Assembly: GCA_030062745.1 (NCBI GenBank)
Contig: CP099854.1
Coordinates: forward strand, 16,631,337 to 16,695,336
Direction: 5' to 3'
Length of the DNA stretch: 64,000 nucleotides
Origin: Capitulum mitella
Taxonomy: Eukaryota > Arthropoda > Thecostraca > Pollicipedomorpha > Pollicipedidae
Shown: piece by piece, positions 25,362-38,400 of the stretch
Numbering within the stretch: position 1 is the stretch's first letter
Layout of the letters: each line of letters starts with the position of its first letter
The notes under the pieces: model-generated
Database searches by the model: none
What the model saw: the letters and a program-made list of their open reading frames with translations, nothing else
What the model was told of the DNA's origin: nothing
Translations under genes and position numbers: made by a program

Positions 25362-25518
25362 AGGGGGGTTAACTGAAGTGGTTACCATGCTCTCCTCGTG
25401 ACCGCAAGTTTCCACTCCGGGTGCATTTCGCCACCTCCCCCGTCAACCAGCTGAGAGGGTGCGACGTGAAATCACACTGGCCGCCGAGAGTTTCGATAAA
25501 TGTCCCAGTAACCAACCA
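25362..25518 (+). mobile_element. tRNA-derived SINE, copy 3 (diverged)
   Basis: Diverged member of the family at 1366 and 12853. It keeps GAAGTGGTTACCATGCTC in the head, GCTGAGAGGGTGCGACG in the body and CCAGTAACCAACCAC at the tail. Confidence 0.65.
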
Positions 25519-25588
25519 CAACCTACACAAACTCGGTGCAATGATGATAATCATCTTCCCCGTTGCGATACGGCCTTCCAGGGCTTCT

Positions 25589-25687
25589 GATTGGCTGGCC
25601 TCGCAGGCGCTGAGTGGTGAGCCCATCCGCCAGCCCGGCGGACGGCGCATGATTGGCTGACGTCTTCCATCGCAGGGCGCTGATTGG
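25589..25687. promoter_or_regulatory. Cluster of three ATTGG (CCAAT) boxes
   Basis: GATTGG occurs at 25589, 25651 and 25682, each as (T/A)GATTGGC, with a CRE-like GCTGACGTC beside the second. This layout resembles an NF-Y promoter and lies 40-140 bp upstream of the first recognised exon of the TULIP-like gene. However, that exon has no in-frame ATG, so whether transcription starts here is open. Confidence 0.35.
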
Positions 25688-25725
25688 CCAGCTCTCTCCG
25701 TCTTGGACCGCCCCCACCACGACAG

Positions 25726-25816
25726 GCTGCTCGGAGGCCCAGTTTCTGCGATATGTGGCCTTAAACAGCATACGCAAAGTTACCCGGTGTCTCTCCGAGG
25801 AAGCGTCTAAGCGAAG
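25726..25816 (+). CDS. TULIP-like gene, first recognised exon
   Basis: Acceptor CCACCACGACAG, donor AAG/GTCAGT. Reads CSEAQFLRYVALNSIRK and CLSEEASKR, and ends with two bases of a codon that the next exon completes as Arg. An alternative acceptor at 25674-25675 would lengthen it upstream by 50 bp. No in-frame ATG. Confidence 0.6.
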
Positions 25817-26392
25817 GTCAGTGACCCCGCCACGCGAGGCCGATGACCGACACGAACGGGGCCGCTAACCTGCCCCGAGGTGATCTGTTCATTTGCAGGT
25901 CGGATGAGATCGGCTGAAATGCGCACTGTTCCGCTGGGTTACGCGTGATTTGGAGAAAAATATTTTTCTGAGATTCTGCGGCGAAATGCAAGAGTTTTCA
26001 AATGCCCGGTTGATTTTGGAATACCACGCGAATATTCGGATAAAAAATGGTTAACCGAGTGTTCGCGGAATATCCAACTCTCACACTCAAGATCGAACAT
26101 ACGAAAAGGAGGGGGGGGGGGGAAGACAGGGGACAACTACCCTATGGGCGTTGGCTGGAAAGAATTGACCCAAAATACTCCCCCTCAACTGTGGAGGAGT
26201 TCCTGCGCTACTGCTCAGGATTGGAACATTGCCAAAGTCAAAATATTCGGCGGAGTATTCGAATCATCCAGACCCGAACCCACCACTGTTAAACCTTATG
26301 GTGACACGTTTTCTTTTTTCTCGTTTTCTTTTCTTCAGGCTTTTGTTCGGTATTTGGATGCATGGGTTAAACGTGCATTATTATTATTATTA

Positions 26393-26429
<37 letters not shown>

Positions 26430-29400
26430 GAGTGGTAGTATTAATATTGTTTTTACTATTATTAGTTATTGATTTTCATTAGTTATATTTTACATACCAC
26501 GTGTCTGATATAGATATAATATTTGTATGTTACATATAATTTATTTTGATTTACATATACATACATAATGATACGTGCTATCGTGTCTTAGATAAACGTA
26601 TATTATAAGCAACAGCAGTATGCGTATTTGTTCTGCATCATTATGCATATGCATCTTTCATCTTATGCTCGAATCTGCTGGAGATCATGGTAAATGATAG
26701 AATGTTGAGCGGGATGCAGTCTTGGGGCGTTGCAGGACAAACCGACACGGCACCTACCAACATGAGCGCACCATAGTCTCAAATTGTGATGAAATTTGGG
26801 CGGATGGGTAATCTGTGGGTGGGATTTCATTTTTTTCACTTCTTAGTTCGGTCGAACTAGCGGTTTTTATGCTACAGCAATTTTGAATAGTGAGATGTGA
26901 TGATTTTTGGTCCAACGCTTGGTGAAATAATGTGTAGTATTTCCGTAACCAATGAACATATTTTAGAAAACTGGGTATCGTTGCGATGAGAACAAAAATT
27001 TGCATCGTTTTGCTATTGGCATTTTCCAAAATATCTTTTTGTTTTTATATGACCTTTGCACTTATTTTCTAGGTCAAGTTTTGAAAGTGTGTCCAGTGAT
27101 TCCGTCTGAAAACTTAAACAGGACAGCATTTCGTCCTCATTAAAACGATATCCAATTTTTGAAAATGTGACTATTGGCTACTGAAATAATGCACATTATT
27201 TGCATATATGCATATATATGCGCATATTATGTAAAAATCATCGGATTTAGAAATTTCAGATTGCTCTAGCGCAGAAACCGTTTGTCAGACGAAGCTCAGA
27301 AGTGGAAATCGGGCATCCCAGCCACAGATTACCCCCTGAACAAAATTTCCTTACAATTTGAGACTAGGGTGTGGTACCCCGTAATCAGTCTCGCGCGGAA
27401 TTCCCCTCTTACTTACATTTCTTCGTATGAGTCTGCAAACCGACCGTGTGCCAGCACCTCTGGGCACCCACATAAGTAACGGGGAACGCTTCATGTACTG
27501 GTGTTTGCGTACTATGGAAACCTGCCACAGGAACCTGGACAGCACCGGTAGATCTTGACTCTCGCTAGCCTCGTAGCTACTAAGGCTACCCATCGTTGGT
27601 TGCTGTCCCCTGGCAAAACAATGCCTGCTCACACGAACAGGGTCCGACTGCCGTTAACAAACGCACGTGTCTCGAGAGAGGGCTGGGTTTTTTCAGATTC
27701 CGGCTTCCGGAGCTGGACCAACAAGTGTCATGGCTGACTCTGACTCACGGTCGCGCCGCGTTCCTTGAACACGCCACCCCTTGACCCGCAGGCTGTGCAC
27801 GCTGACGAAGGCGTACGGCAAGACGTACAGTACGGAAGCCGCCAAGCTGTGGCTGGCGAGGTGTGCGCCAGCCCAGGCCCCGGCCGTCGCGGCCACCACA
27901 GCCGCGTCGCCCACCGTGCCAACACGCACTGCCCCGAGCGCGCCGACAAGTCCTCCCGCCGGCGCGCGGAGGCCGTCCGTTCCCGGCGGGGGGCGGCGAG
28001 GGGGGCGGCGGGGGGACACCCGACCGACCGCCTCCCCGCCCGCCGTGGCCGCCCAGTCGCCTGGGACGGGAGGCCGGCCGAGCCCACCCAGGGCGCCCCC
28101 ACCAGGGCCCCCACTGCCGCCGGATGTCGGTGGCGGCGCGGACAACCTCACCAAAATAATCAGTGAGTGGGCTGCGCTGCGTTCGGCGTCAAGGCGGGGC
28201 GGTCCGTGAGTCGAGGGCGTCTCGCCTGCTGACGGGGTCGTCACGAGCACTCGTGAGTCACGACAGCTGCTTGCTCTTACGAGACCTCGATGGTCGCTGA
28301 GTTGAGGCTTCTCCCCCACTGCTGAGGTGCGGAGCCGGGATCACCATGACAACCGGTAAGTTCTGAGAGCTACGTGTCTTAACGTCACCGGGATATCGAA
28401 TGAGGGCGCCTCATCTGAGACAGACCATCAGGATCACCTGCAAATTGAGACGGCTGCCTTCGGTTACGTTACCAGGTTGGGTCGAGAGCCGAGGGCATCA
28501 CCCGCGTACCAACACCACCAGGATTGTCTGTCAGTCAAGGACATCACTTGGATAACATCACAGTTTATCTGGTGCATAACCCAACAGGCTCACTTGGGCA
28601 AGATGTTAGCAATGCTATCAGTGTGTCAGGACCGTGTGTTGCAGCGCTCTTGGCGAAATCTGCACGTGGCAAGGTTATGCTGGTGGAGGAACATCGAGTG
28701 TACTCCCGCTGACCAAAACCCCTACCCCTGAGTCCTGAGTCGGTGGAGTGATAGCCGCGTTTATTTCTCCTGCCGGCAGAGCCATAGCTATGTCCTTCCT
28801 CTCTTCTGACGGAGTCTCTGCTGAGACAAGTTTGCCGAGAGTGCCATTGTTGAGTCTTTCCTCTTTGTCTGAGGAATCACTACCGAGTCTCGTCTCTCTG
28901 CCTGTCGGGTTACCACCGAGTCCTGTCCCTCTGCCGGAGGATCCATTGCCGAATTCTTCTCCCCTGCCGGATGAGTCATTGCTGAGTTGCTGAGTCGTGT
29001 TTCTCTGCCGGAGGGGTCCCTACCGAGTCTCGTCCCTCTGTCTGCAGCCGCGAACCTGACCACCAGCTGTTCCGAAGTCGATGAGCTCCTGCTTCCGAGC
29101 GGCCTTCGTCAACGGCGGGCCAGTGATAGCAGCAGGTGAGCCGTCATGGTCCGTAGGTCGGGCCAGTGATGGCAGCAGGTGAGTCGTCATGGTCCGTAGG
29201 TCGGGCCAGTGATAGCAGCAGGTGAGTCGTCATGGTCCGTAGGTCGGGCCAGTGATAGCAGCAGGTGAGTCGTCATGGTCCGTAGGTCGGGCCAGTGATA
29301 GCAGCAGGTGAGTCGTCATGGTCCGTAGGTCGGGCCAGTGATAGCAGCAGGTGAGCCGTCATGGTCCGTAGGTCGGGCCAGTGATAGCAGCAGGTGAGCC

Positions 29401-32400
29401 GTCATGGTCCGTAGGTCGGGCCAGTGATAGCAGCAGGTGAGTCGTCATGGTCCGTAGGTCGGGCCAGTGATAGCAGCAGGTGAGCCGTCATGGTCCGTAG
29501 GTCGGGCCAGTGATAGCAGCAGGTGAGCCGTCATGGTCCGTAGGTCGGGCCAGTGATAGCAGCAGGTGAGCCGTCATGGTCCGTAGGTCGGGCCAGTGAT
29601 AGCAGCAGGTGAGCCGTCATGGTCCGTAGGTCGGGCCAGTGATAGCAGCAGGTGAGTCGTCATGGTCCGTAGGTCGGGCCAGTGATGGCAGCAGGTGGGT
29701 CGTCATGGTCCGTAGGTCGGGCCAGTGATGGCAGCAGGTGAGCCGTCATGGTCCGTAGGTCGGGCCAGTGATAGCAGCAGGTGAGCCGTCATGGTCCGTA
29801 GGTCGGGCCAGTGATAGCAGCAGGTGAGCCGTCATGGTCCGTAGGTCGGGCCAGTGATAGCAGCAGGTGAGCCGTCATGGTCCGTAGGTCGGGCCAGTGA
29901 TGGCAGCAGGTGAGCCGTCATGGTCCGTAGGTCGGGCCAGTGATGGCAGGATGCAGCAGGTGAGCCGTCATGGTCCGTAGGTCGGGCCAGTGATAGCAGC
30001 AGGTGAGCCGTCATGGTCCGTAGGTCGGGCCAGTGATAGCAGCAGGTGAGTCGTCATGGTCCGTAGGTCGGGCCAGTGATGGCAGCAGGTGAGCCGTCAT
30101 GGTCCGTAGGTCGGGCCAGTGATAGCAGCAGGTGAGTCGTCATGGTCCGTAGGTCGGGCCAGTGATAGCAGCAGGTGAGTCGTCATGGTCCGTAGGTCGG
30201 GCCAGTGATAGCAGCAGGTGAGTCGTCATGGTCCGTAGGTCGGGCCAGTGATAGCAGCAGGTGAGTCGTCATGGTCCGTAGGTCGGGCCAGTGATGCAGC
30301 AGGTGAGTCATGTCCTAGGTCGGGCCAGTGATAGCAGCAGGTGAGTCGTCATGGTCCGTAGGTCGGGCCAGTGATGGCAGCAGGTGAGCCGTCGGCGGGC
30401 CAGTGATGCAGCAGGTGAGCCGTCATGGTCCGTAGGTCGGGCCAGTGATGGCAGCAGGTGAGCCGTCATGGTCCGTAGGTCGGGCCAGTGATAGCAGCAG
30501 GTGAGCCGTCATGGTCCGTAGGTCGGGCCAGTGATGGCAGCAGGTGAGCCGTCATGGTCCGTAGGTCGGGCCAGTGATGGCAGCAGGTGAGCCGTCATGA
30601 TCCGTAGGTCGGGCCAGTGATAGCAGCAGATGAGCCGTCATGGTCCGTAGGTCGGGCCAGTGATAGCAGCAGGTGAGTCGTCATGGTCCGTAGGTCGGGC
30701 CAGTGATAGCAGCAGGTGAGTCATCATGGTCCGTAGGTCGGGCCAGTGATAGCAGCAGGTGAGCCGTCATGGTCCGTAGGTCGGGCCAGTGATAGCAGCA
30801 GGTGAGCCGTCATGGTCCGTAGGTCGGGCCAGTGATCATTGTGATCGGGCCGCCTATCATTCCCTCACCTTACCTGACACCTGGGTCACTCAGTTGCCTC
30901 TTCCTGCAGTGGACCCTTCAACCGTCAGCCTGACCGACGTCAGGGGCGGAAACGATGACTTCGGCTGGACTGGTCAATCAGCTGTCATCAGTGGCATCTC
31001 CCAGTACAGGGTGGACAACGTCAGGTCAGGTCAGACAAGATAGACAGCGTCAGGTTACAACCGGTACAAGGTGGAGGTCAGGTGAGATATCCAATGCAGA
31101 TTACCGGTAGAATCCAGCAGAAACATTTGTTGAACACCAGGACTCGGTGCTTACTTTCTTCAGCGAGATTCATGGACATCACAGAACTGCCCGATTTCAT
31201 AACATCATAACATCATCGTAACATTTCGTAAGATCGGTTTCAAAGCAGTCTGACCTTTGGGATCTTTGGTTGGTTTTGGGTTTCGGGGCGCGCATTGTCA
31301 TAAATGACGGTAACGCGCTCCTTCCTGGAGGCTCCTGTATGACGAACCGCGTTTCTAAACGCATGTGATTTTATTTCGCATTTTGCTTTAGTGCTCCGAT
31401 CTTGTGGAATGTTTTTACGTCCGACAGAAGAGGTGAAATACTTGGTAAATAATCATTCTGTTCTGCTCATGAACGGCGCACCAGTGTTCTTCTGGAGCGC
31501 ACAAGAGACGTTATGCCACATGCTTTTCAATTTCTTTAGAGAGAATGTCCTTTTCGAGTCACGATCCTTGGGTGGCCAGTAGAGCCTTTTGAAACCAAGA
31601 CTACTTTGATATGAACCGAGCTTTTGACTATGCCGATGCATCGCTAGGAAAATTACAGTCAGCAGATTTTGCGGTGGCGTGCGATACCTTTCGAACGGTG
31701 CACGACACGTGCCGATCCGCCAATCCATTTGGGTCCTGGACCGCAGCAAAGATCTGTCAACAGGAAGAGAGAAAGACAGAGATGACTCAAACAGCGTATA
31801 AATTTCTGCAGCTTGGTAAAAGCAAGCCGGGAAATCTGTGGCATATTTCAGGGATGCGCCTCTATTTTACAGCTGACTGCGGTCTGAACGGAATGAGCTG
31901 GTGTTGCTGCTGCGAAAAATATGTCGCCGAAATTATTCATGTGTTCGATAACGTTTCGGTGCCACCTATACCCACATCTTAACAACGTTTGCGTCCTACA
32001 GCTGGGAAGCCTAAAACAGTGATATGCGAGAGGAACACGCGCGGATTACTAAAGTTGCACTGATGAAATAATGAATGAAGGATATGAGCAATGAGAAGTG
32101 GAAGAGAAAAGAATTTATAAATGTACTGGAGTAAAAAGGCGAATAAAAAATGGTCATTGCCTTTTCGGAGAATGCTGGATGGCGAATACAAAACGGCGAC
32201 ATGTAAAAATGGCGACAAGCTAAAATGACGATCGGCCAAATGGCGAATGGCCAAAAGGCGACATGTAAAAAAGGCGACTTACCGAATTGGCGGCCGGCTA
32301 AATGGCGAATGGCCAAATGGCGAAGCGTGAAAAAGGCTACATATCAAAATGGCGAACGGCCGAATGGCAACATGTAAAAAATCAACATGTTAAAATGCCG

Positions 32401-35400
32401 AACGGATATATGGCGAAACGGCCGATAAATGGATAGATGGACACGGCCGCCCGTGCCGGGACAGCCCTCTGTAGTGAGTTGCCAGCCGGCCACTTCATAA
32501 TAATGAGCCTCCTGTGGGACTCGAACCCGGTGTCACGGGAACCAAGTGTTTGATCTTACCCCAGGACATCAGGTAGTTCGTTTAAAGCTGCTTACGATGT
32601 CCCCCATCTGTTATTTCAGAAATCTAGCAATGTGGCCGGAAACAAAATCGGACGGCAATTGATAGCCCTTGTCACTATCCACCCCTCTCCCCAAAAAGAG
32701 CGTCATGGATGTTGGCCTGTGTCACGTGACAGATTCGTAGCGAGGCATGGAAGAGTCCTTAGTATTGCCAGTCCTCTCCCATCCTTTTCGCTCTTGCCTG
32801 TCACGCCAGGGGACCACGGAGTTGGGACACTATCCGGTCCGCACTGTCGAGACTGTTTCATTACATCCTTACGCATCGTTTCTAAGTACTAATAGCCCCT
32901 TCAGGCTTTCTGCAACGAAGACCGTCCGTCACTGAGTTACACCACTGGACGATGGGTTTACGATACAGGCAACAGACAACAGGCAACAAATAACGGTTTG
33001 ACATTAATCTGAGCCCAAACCCATCTAGGTTAGCCATTCGGGTATAATTTATACTAAGAACTGTCGTCATTTTGTCATTCGCATTCGTTCCTTCGCCACT
33101 GCGGCGCGATGCTGTCATTTTGCCGTTTGACATTTAAGCATTCGCCATGTTATGCGCTATCTTGGCATGTCGCCTTTTTTACGTTGCCATTTTGCCGTTC
33201 GCCATTTTGGTATTTCACGTTTTTTACATTTGGCCGTTTGCCATTGAACTATTTGCCATTTTGGCACGTCGCCATTTTAACATGCCACCATTTCGCTGTT
33301 CGCCATTTTAACGTGCCGCCTTTTTACGTGTCACCATTCAGCATTCGCCATCCGGCATTCGCCATTTTTACATTTCGCCGTTTTGTCCGGACACCAGAAG
33401 AAAAAGCACACGAACCCTCTTTTGTAATACACAATTCAGTCGCTCATCGCAGGGGTAATCAGTTCTGAAATGATGCACGACTTAATTTGCTTGTTTAAAC
33501 TCGGCGATTATATTTGAACCATGACGACCTCCAGGATGGTAAGGTGCCTTTTCCTAGACTCTGATCTTAGAATCCGTAGGTTGCCCATCAAGTCCGTTAG
33601 ACTTAATCGCTGATTATGCTCTGGGGTGGGTTTTGTTTGGGGCTCCGTCCTGTAAACGCCTGGTTAGCCTGCGCCACAGCGTGGCCTAAGTCACACCAGT
33701 GTAGCGTACTTTACGAAGCCTCCAGTCTTCGTTTGGGCATGCATGTATATCTGCAAACTGCATCGATTGGCTTCCACTTGCTGGTGTTGTTGGCGATGTT
33801 GTTTCATTACGAAGGTTTGGATTTTTTTGCTCCTGTAATATACGAAAAGCTTGGTCGTGGTTGACTGATTCATGCAGGTCACCTTATTAATGAGGATGTT
33901 TTGGAGCACCCTCTCCTTAACTTTGTAAAGAGACACTTGGTTCCGTTCGAACAGCTAAAGGGTCCGCTGTTTCGTGCCCGTGGTTTGTTGTTGAAACAGC
34001 TGAATGATCTGACTGTGGATCTCCACGTCAGTATCGGTATTTGAAAAACCATTGCCCCCGAGGCCGGCGTGGATGGATGTCCAGTCAGAACAGTAGTGAA
34101 CTATCCGCCGCACTACTGTTCAGTAGTGAACTATCCGCCGCACTACTGTTCAGTAGTGAACTATCCGCCGCACTACTGTTCAGTAGTGAACTATCCGCCC
34201 CACGAACGATGTAATGGCTCTCGGCTGGTAGCGGGCCGGGCACGCACTGGCTGGACCCATACAGCGACTGGCATCTGTCGGAATGTGATACACTTTGGTG
34301 TGAAGGGTGGCATCCGCACCACTGATGTCAATTTCGACAAAGTAGGTCCGGTTTGATGCGCTGACTTCGTCCGTTCGTGCCCTGATACTGAATCTGTCCT
34401 CGTCCTCGTCTATTCATGCGTTCCATCTGTCCTCGTCCACTTTTATTCCTGGCCTCGCACTAAATTTGTTCTCGTCTTCTTCCATTCCTGTCCTCTCACA
34501 GAATCTGTTTTCGTCCTCGTCCGTTCCTGTCCTCGTACTGAATCTGTTCTATCCTCGTCTGTTCCTGCCCTGGTACTCAGTCTGCCCTCGCCCTCGTCTG
34601 ATGTTGTCCTCTCACAGAATCTGTTTTCGTCCTCGTCCGTTCCTGTCTTCGTACTGAATCTGTTCTATCCTCGTCTGTTCGTGCCCTCGTACTCAGTCTG
34701 CCCTCGCCCTCGTCTGATGTTCTCTCTCAGAATCTGTTTTCGTCTTCGTCCGTTCCTGTCCTCGTACTGAATCTGTTCTATCCTCGTCTGTTCCTGCCCT
34801 GGTACTCAGTCTGCCCTCGCCCTCGTCTGATGTTGTCCTCTCACAGAATCTGTTTTCGTCCTCGTCCGTTCCTGTCTTCGTACTGAATCTGTTCTATCCT
34901 CGTCTGTTCCTGCCCTCGTACTCAGTCTGCACTCGCCCTCGTCTGATGATGTCTCACACAGAATCTCTTCTGGTCCTCGTCCGGTGTTAGTCGTCCACGA
35001 ACCGCGAGATAATTAGTTATTCCCGAAAGGGGGGGGGGGGCGTTTTCCTGCGACTCGGCCGTTCTCTCTGGGTCTAGCGTCTCTAGGTCAGCAAGACGAC
35101 CCCCCTGGACTCAGAGGAGGGCCTAGTCGATGGGGTTGCCCTCGACTCAGAAAAAACTTGGGGACTGAGCTGGTCTCCTGGCGGGGGACCTGCCGCGATT
35201 CAGAGTCGGAGTCGCGGGGGCGGCAGTGCTGCCGAGGACCGAGTCGGACTCCAGGGTCTCAGCGTGTCTTCGGATGGGCCCGGAGGAGGACCTGAGCGAC
35301 TTTGGCCTCCCATATGGCTACATTGAGTTAAACCAGCACATTCTACTCCTTTCGCAGAAAAACAAGATTGTACTTTCAAGACCGAACACGACAAATAGCG

Positions 35401-38400
35401 CCGAAAAAGCACATCGTTACAGTCCTCAGCATATATTTCGCGTCGGTCTGTTGCACTTTGGAATCGGTGCAGTCCTCAGCATGTGCATGACCGTTCGTGT
35501 TCGGTCCCTCTACAAACTCCAAACACGCACATACAGCACGTGTTGTGCCGAGGTTCGAGCACATCCCGGCCATCCCACCAAAGGCCTGCCCGGGCCGTTT
35601 GCTCCCGAATTGTGGGCCTCCGCATGGGGCTTGGCCAAAGGAGCTATGGTGCCCTTTCCCGTCGGTTTGAAAGTTAAATGTTCTTCACGCATCAAAAACG
35701 GATACAAATAGCCACATCTGTGACTCGAGATTCGGGTCTCGCGGATAAAGCGGCCCAAATCGAAGGAGGTCTTGATTTTGGGGGGGTTTGGGATTGTGCT
35801 GGCCCCCTCCTCGGCGAAATCCTGGCCGACTCCTGGCTCTCAGACGCGGGCCCGGCTGCAGGCTGACGAGACTCTGCTCCTGCCGCCAGCGCCCTCTGGA
35901 TGAACGCCACCGGCCGCAGGAAGCTGGAGCTGAGGACGACCTGGAAGACGGACAAGTGGTGGCTTCGGGTCGACATGATCTACCACACACGGGCCATCAA
36001 TGACACAGTCACCATCCACATACCTTCCCGGTTCTTCGTGGAACTGCGTAAGCGGGCAGTTGATGTTCAAGTCAAGTCAAGTGTTTTATTAAAAGCCATC
36101 TACAGAACATGTGGCTATTATGGGTCTCACGTCAATGAAATGCGGATACAAGGATGCAGGATAAAAACAGACATGAGCAGTATACGGAAAATGCAAATAT
36201 AAAAGCGAGCTTGAGGCCACCGCTGAAGGGAGGGCTTACTGATGCAGTGATACTGATGCAGCGCGCAGATGTGACTTCACTTTCCGTCTGAAGGGCACGC
36301 CGCTCAGATCACAAATGTGCGATGGTAGTGCACATCTGACGTGGAGCCCTGTGCACAAAGCGACGTTTCCCCGCCTCAGTGCGGATATCGGACGCTCGTA
36401 ACAGACCGTCCTGACTCGGGCGAACATGTTCGGGATGGTCTCGGTTGGCGCAGGTCTGACGGCCGATGCACTCTAGTCGACTGCTCTTTTTCATTCGTTC
36501 ATTATTCCCTGCCGGCGGTGGGAAACGTGGGGACAAAACAGAACCCGGCAGCGAGTATTGCTGGACTGAAATCGCGGCAGAACCGGTTTTCACTTGCGCA
36601 AAAAAATACCGCCCTGTCGGTCGTTTTCGTGATTTCCGCAAGCCAGCACCACGAGCGAGCGCTGGGCCGTTGCTGGCCTTCCGCGGAAAAAGCCGGCGTT
36701 TTCTGCTATCAGTCTGCACCAAGAATGCTCTGCGCAAGGTCTGAGGCCATGAAATTAGCGCGCATCCCACCTCATAATCCATGTCCGCCACCAAGTCGTT
36801 TCGCTATGAGAGACTCGTCTGAGAGTGACGGGTTCAAATCCAGGCGCGGACCGCGTTTTCGAGCTCCCACGTTTTCCTCAGGAGACGAAAATGGGCTTCA
36901 GACCCTCCTGGTGCGTTTCAGCCGCCGTGGAGATGGTGCTGAGGTCGGAGGTGTGGATGGAGGGCCGAAACGGGGACGGGTCCTTCAGGTTCGCCTCAAA
37001 TGACAACCTCTTCACGCTGGACTACGACAGGCAGCGCACAGTCACGCGGCTCGAGTTTCTCTCCTGGCTGGAGACTTGGGGAGGTGAGCTGCTGATTTAA
37101 CGGTGCCCAGTCGCTGACGTGGGAAGGAAACGCCATTTTTCATGTGCAGTTCTAACGGGGTAGTTTTTAATTTCATCGAGGAAGTCAGCTGTGCAATGTT
37201 TGCATAACGATAAAAGATGACAAGCATCAGAGTACGCAGTAGCTGAGTTGGCTCCAATTGCTCCAGTCCATGAACGCCTCCAGTTGCAGTTTCGAATATC
37301 ATACGACGTTTGCGACGTTAAGAAGTTTTGTGTTGCTCATGGACTGCTCATTTCAACTTTGGCGCGATATTTATGGGACATCTTCATCGTGCGCATGACA
37401 GGCCAGGACTCCCTGTAGTCCATACATGTCGGGTGTTCATGATGCCACTTTGCTAGTGCGTTTAACATTGGCTTTGCGGGCTTTAGTTTCTCACGAGCGA
37501 CTATGACGTGGTGCCGGAAGTACGGGAGTACAGGGCCGGCCTCAAACTTGACGTGTTCCTCCAAACATTGACGGAGTTGAATTTTACGCCCATGAATGTC
37601 GTATTGAGATAAACGCATTCCACACCTTGATGCCTTCCCCATGGGTGGGAAATGTGGTGGGGCTGGTGTGGCCTCTGGTACACCAGCTTCATAAGGCGGT
37701 GTGGCACGCCACACCAACTTTTAACATTCTGCGTTTCCAGAACTGGATGCTGCGTGGAACCATACACACCCAAAAGTTTTTGTTGCGAAGCTATGACGGG
37801 TAAAATAAAAAATGCCCCAAAAATAGTAAAGAAATAAATTGACACAGCAGAAACGTGCAGATTATGGACCAATGCCATCGTCGAGCACTCCAGTGCAGTA
37901 GGTGTGCAGTGTATATCGTTAAGTTCGCACTCTTCAGTGTTGGTTTATACCGTACTGCGTTGTAAACCTGTAATTAGCGGGAAGCAAACCTTTTTCTTAG
38001 CCATTTCCATCAAAATCGAAAACGAAGCGGTCGAAATCCGGCGCGAAAATGGGGGCGAGGCGCGAAAACTGAGTAAACTGAACTGAATGGGACTGATCGG
38101 ACCGACTTTCACCGCACCAACTTTTGACATAATGCCCCACCCATGGCCACCCTCGGTGTCGAAGTATTGGCCCGCTGTGGTCATTCTGTCCGGATGAATA
38201 CAAGGAAAGGCGCTAAAAATCATGCTTTTTATGGACGCCCTATATTGTACGAACAGATGCTATTTTTCAGTCAGAAGAACAAATATGGATATCCTTAATA
38301 CAGGGTATGTAGTTAATTGCATTTAGTTAGAATACGCAATATGTCATGAAATATTTCGTACCTTCATATGAGGACCCATGTGGCATGCCTTACGGCCCCC

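Larger units (their letters stand above)
28163..30909 (+). other. Intron 2 of the TULIP-like gene, mostly minisatellite
   Basis: 2.75 kb. The left part holds a degenerate Ser/Glu/Pro-coding-like repeat (28745-29040), then a possible small exon (29048-29135), then the 43-bp minisatellite to 30837, then about 70 bp ending in CTCTTCCTGCAG. Confidence 0.65.

Noticed and set aside
26144-26438. Poly-Leu and poly-Tyr frames
   Set aside because: Artefact of the (TTA)n microsatellite.
27693-28319. 208-codon minus frame opposite the Pro-rich exon
   Set aside because: GC-rich shadow of the plus-strand exon; the plus reading fits splice phases on both sides, the minus one has no matching partners.
29832-30014. 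Minus-strand 60-codon frame with repeated peptides
   Set aside because: It is a read-through of the 43-bp minisatellite; the unit length is not a multiple of 3 and the frame depends on irregular units.
31611-31982. 123-codon plus frame with a Cys cluster
   Set aside because: Lies within an intron, has no splice-consistent borders and no recognised domain.
33109-33468. 119-codon plus frame rich in His/Phe/Pro
   Set aside because: It is the right arm of foldback element A, whose short unit lacks stops in this frame.
36780-36850. tRNA-like GGGTTCAAATCC near 36830
   Set aside because: No matching acceptor or T stem; the bases are better explained as the end of an intron and start of an exon.
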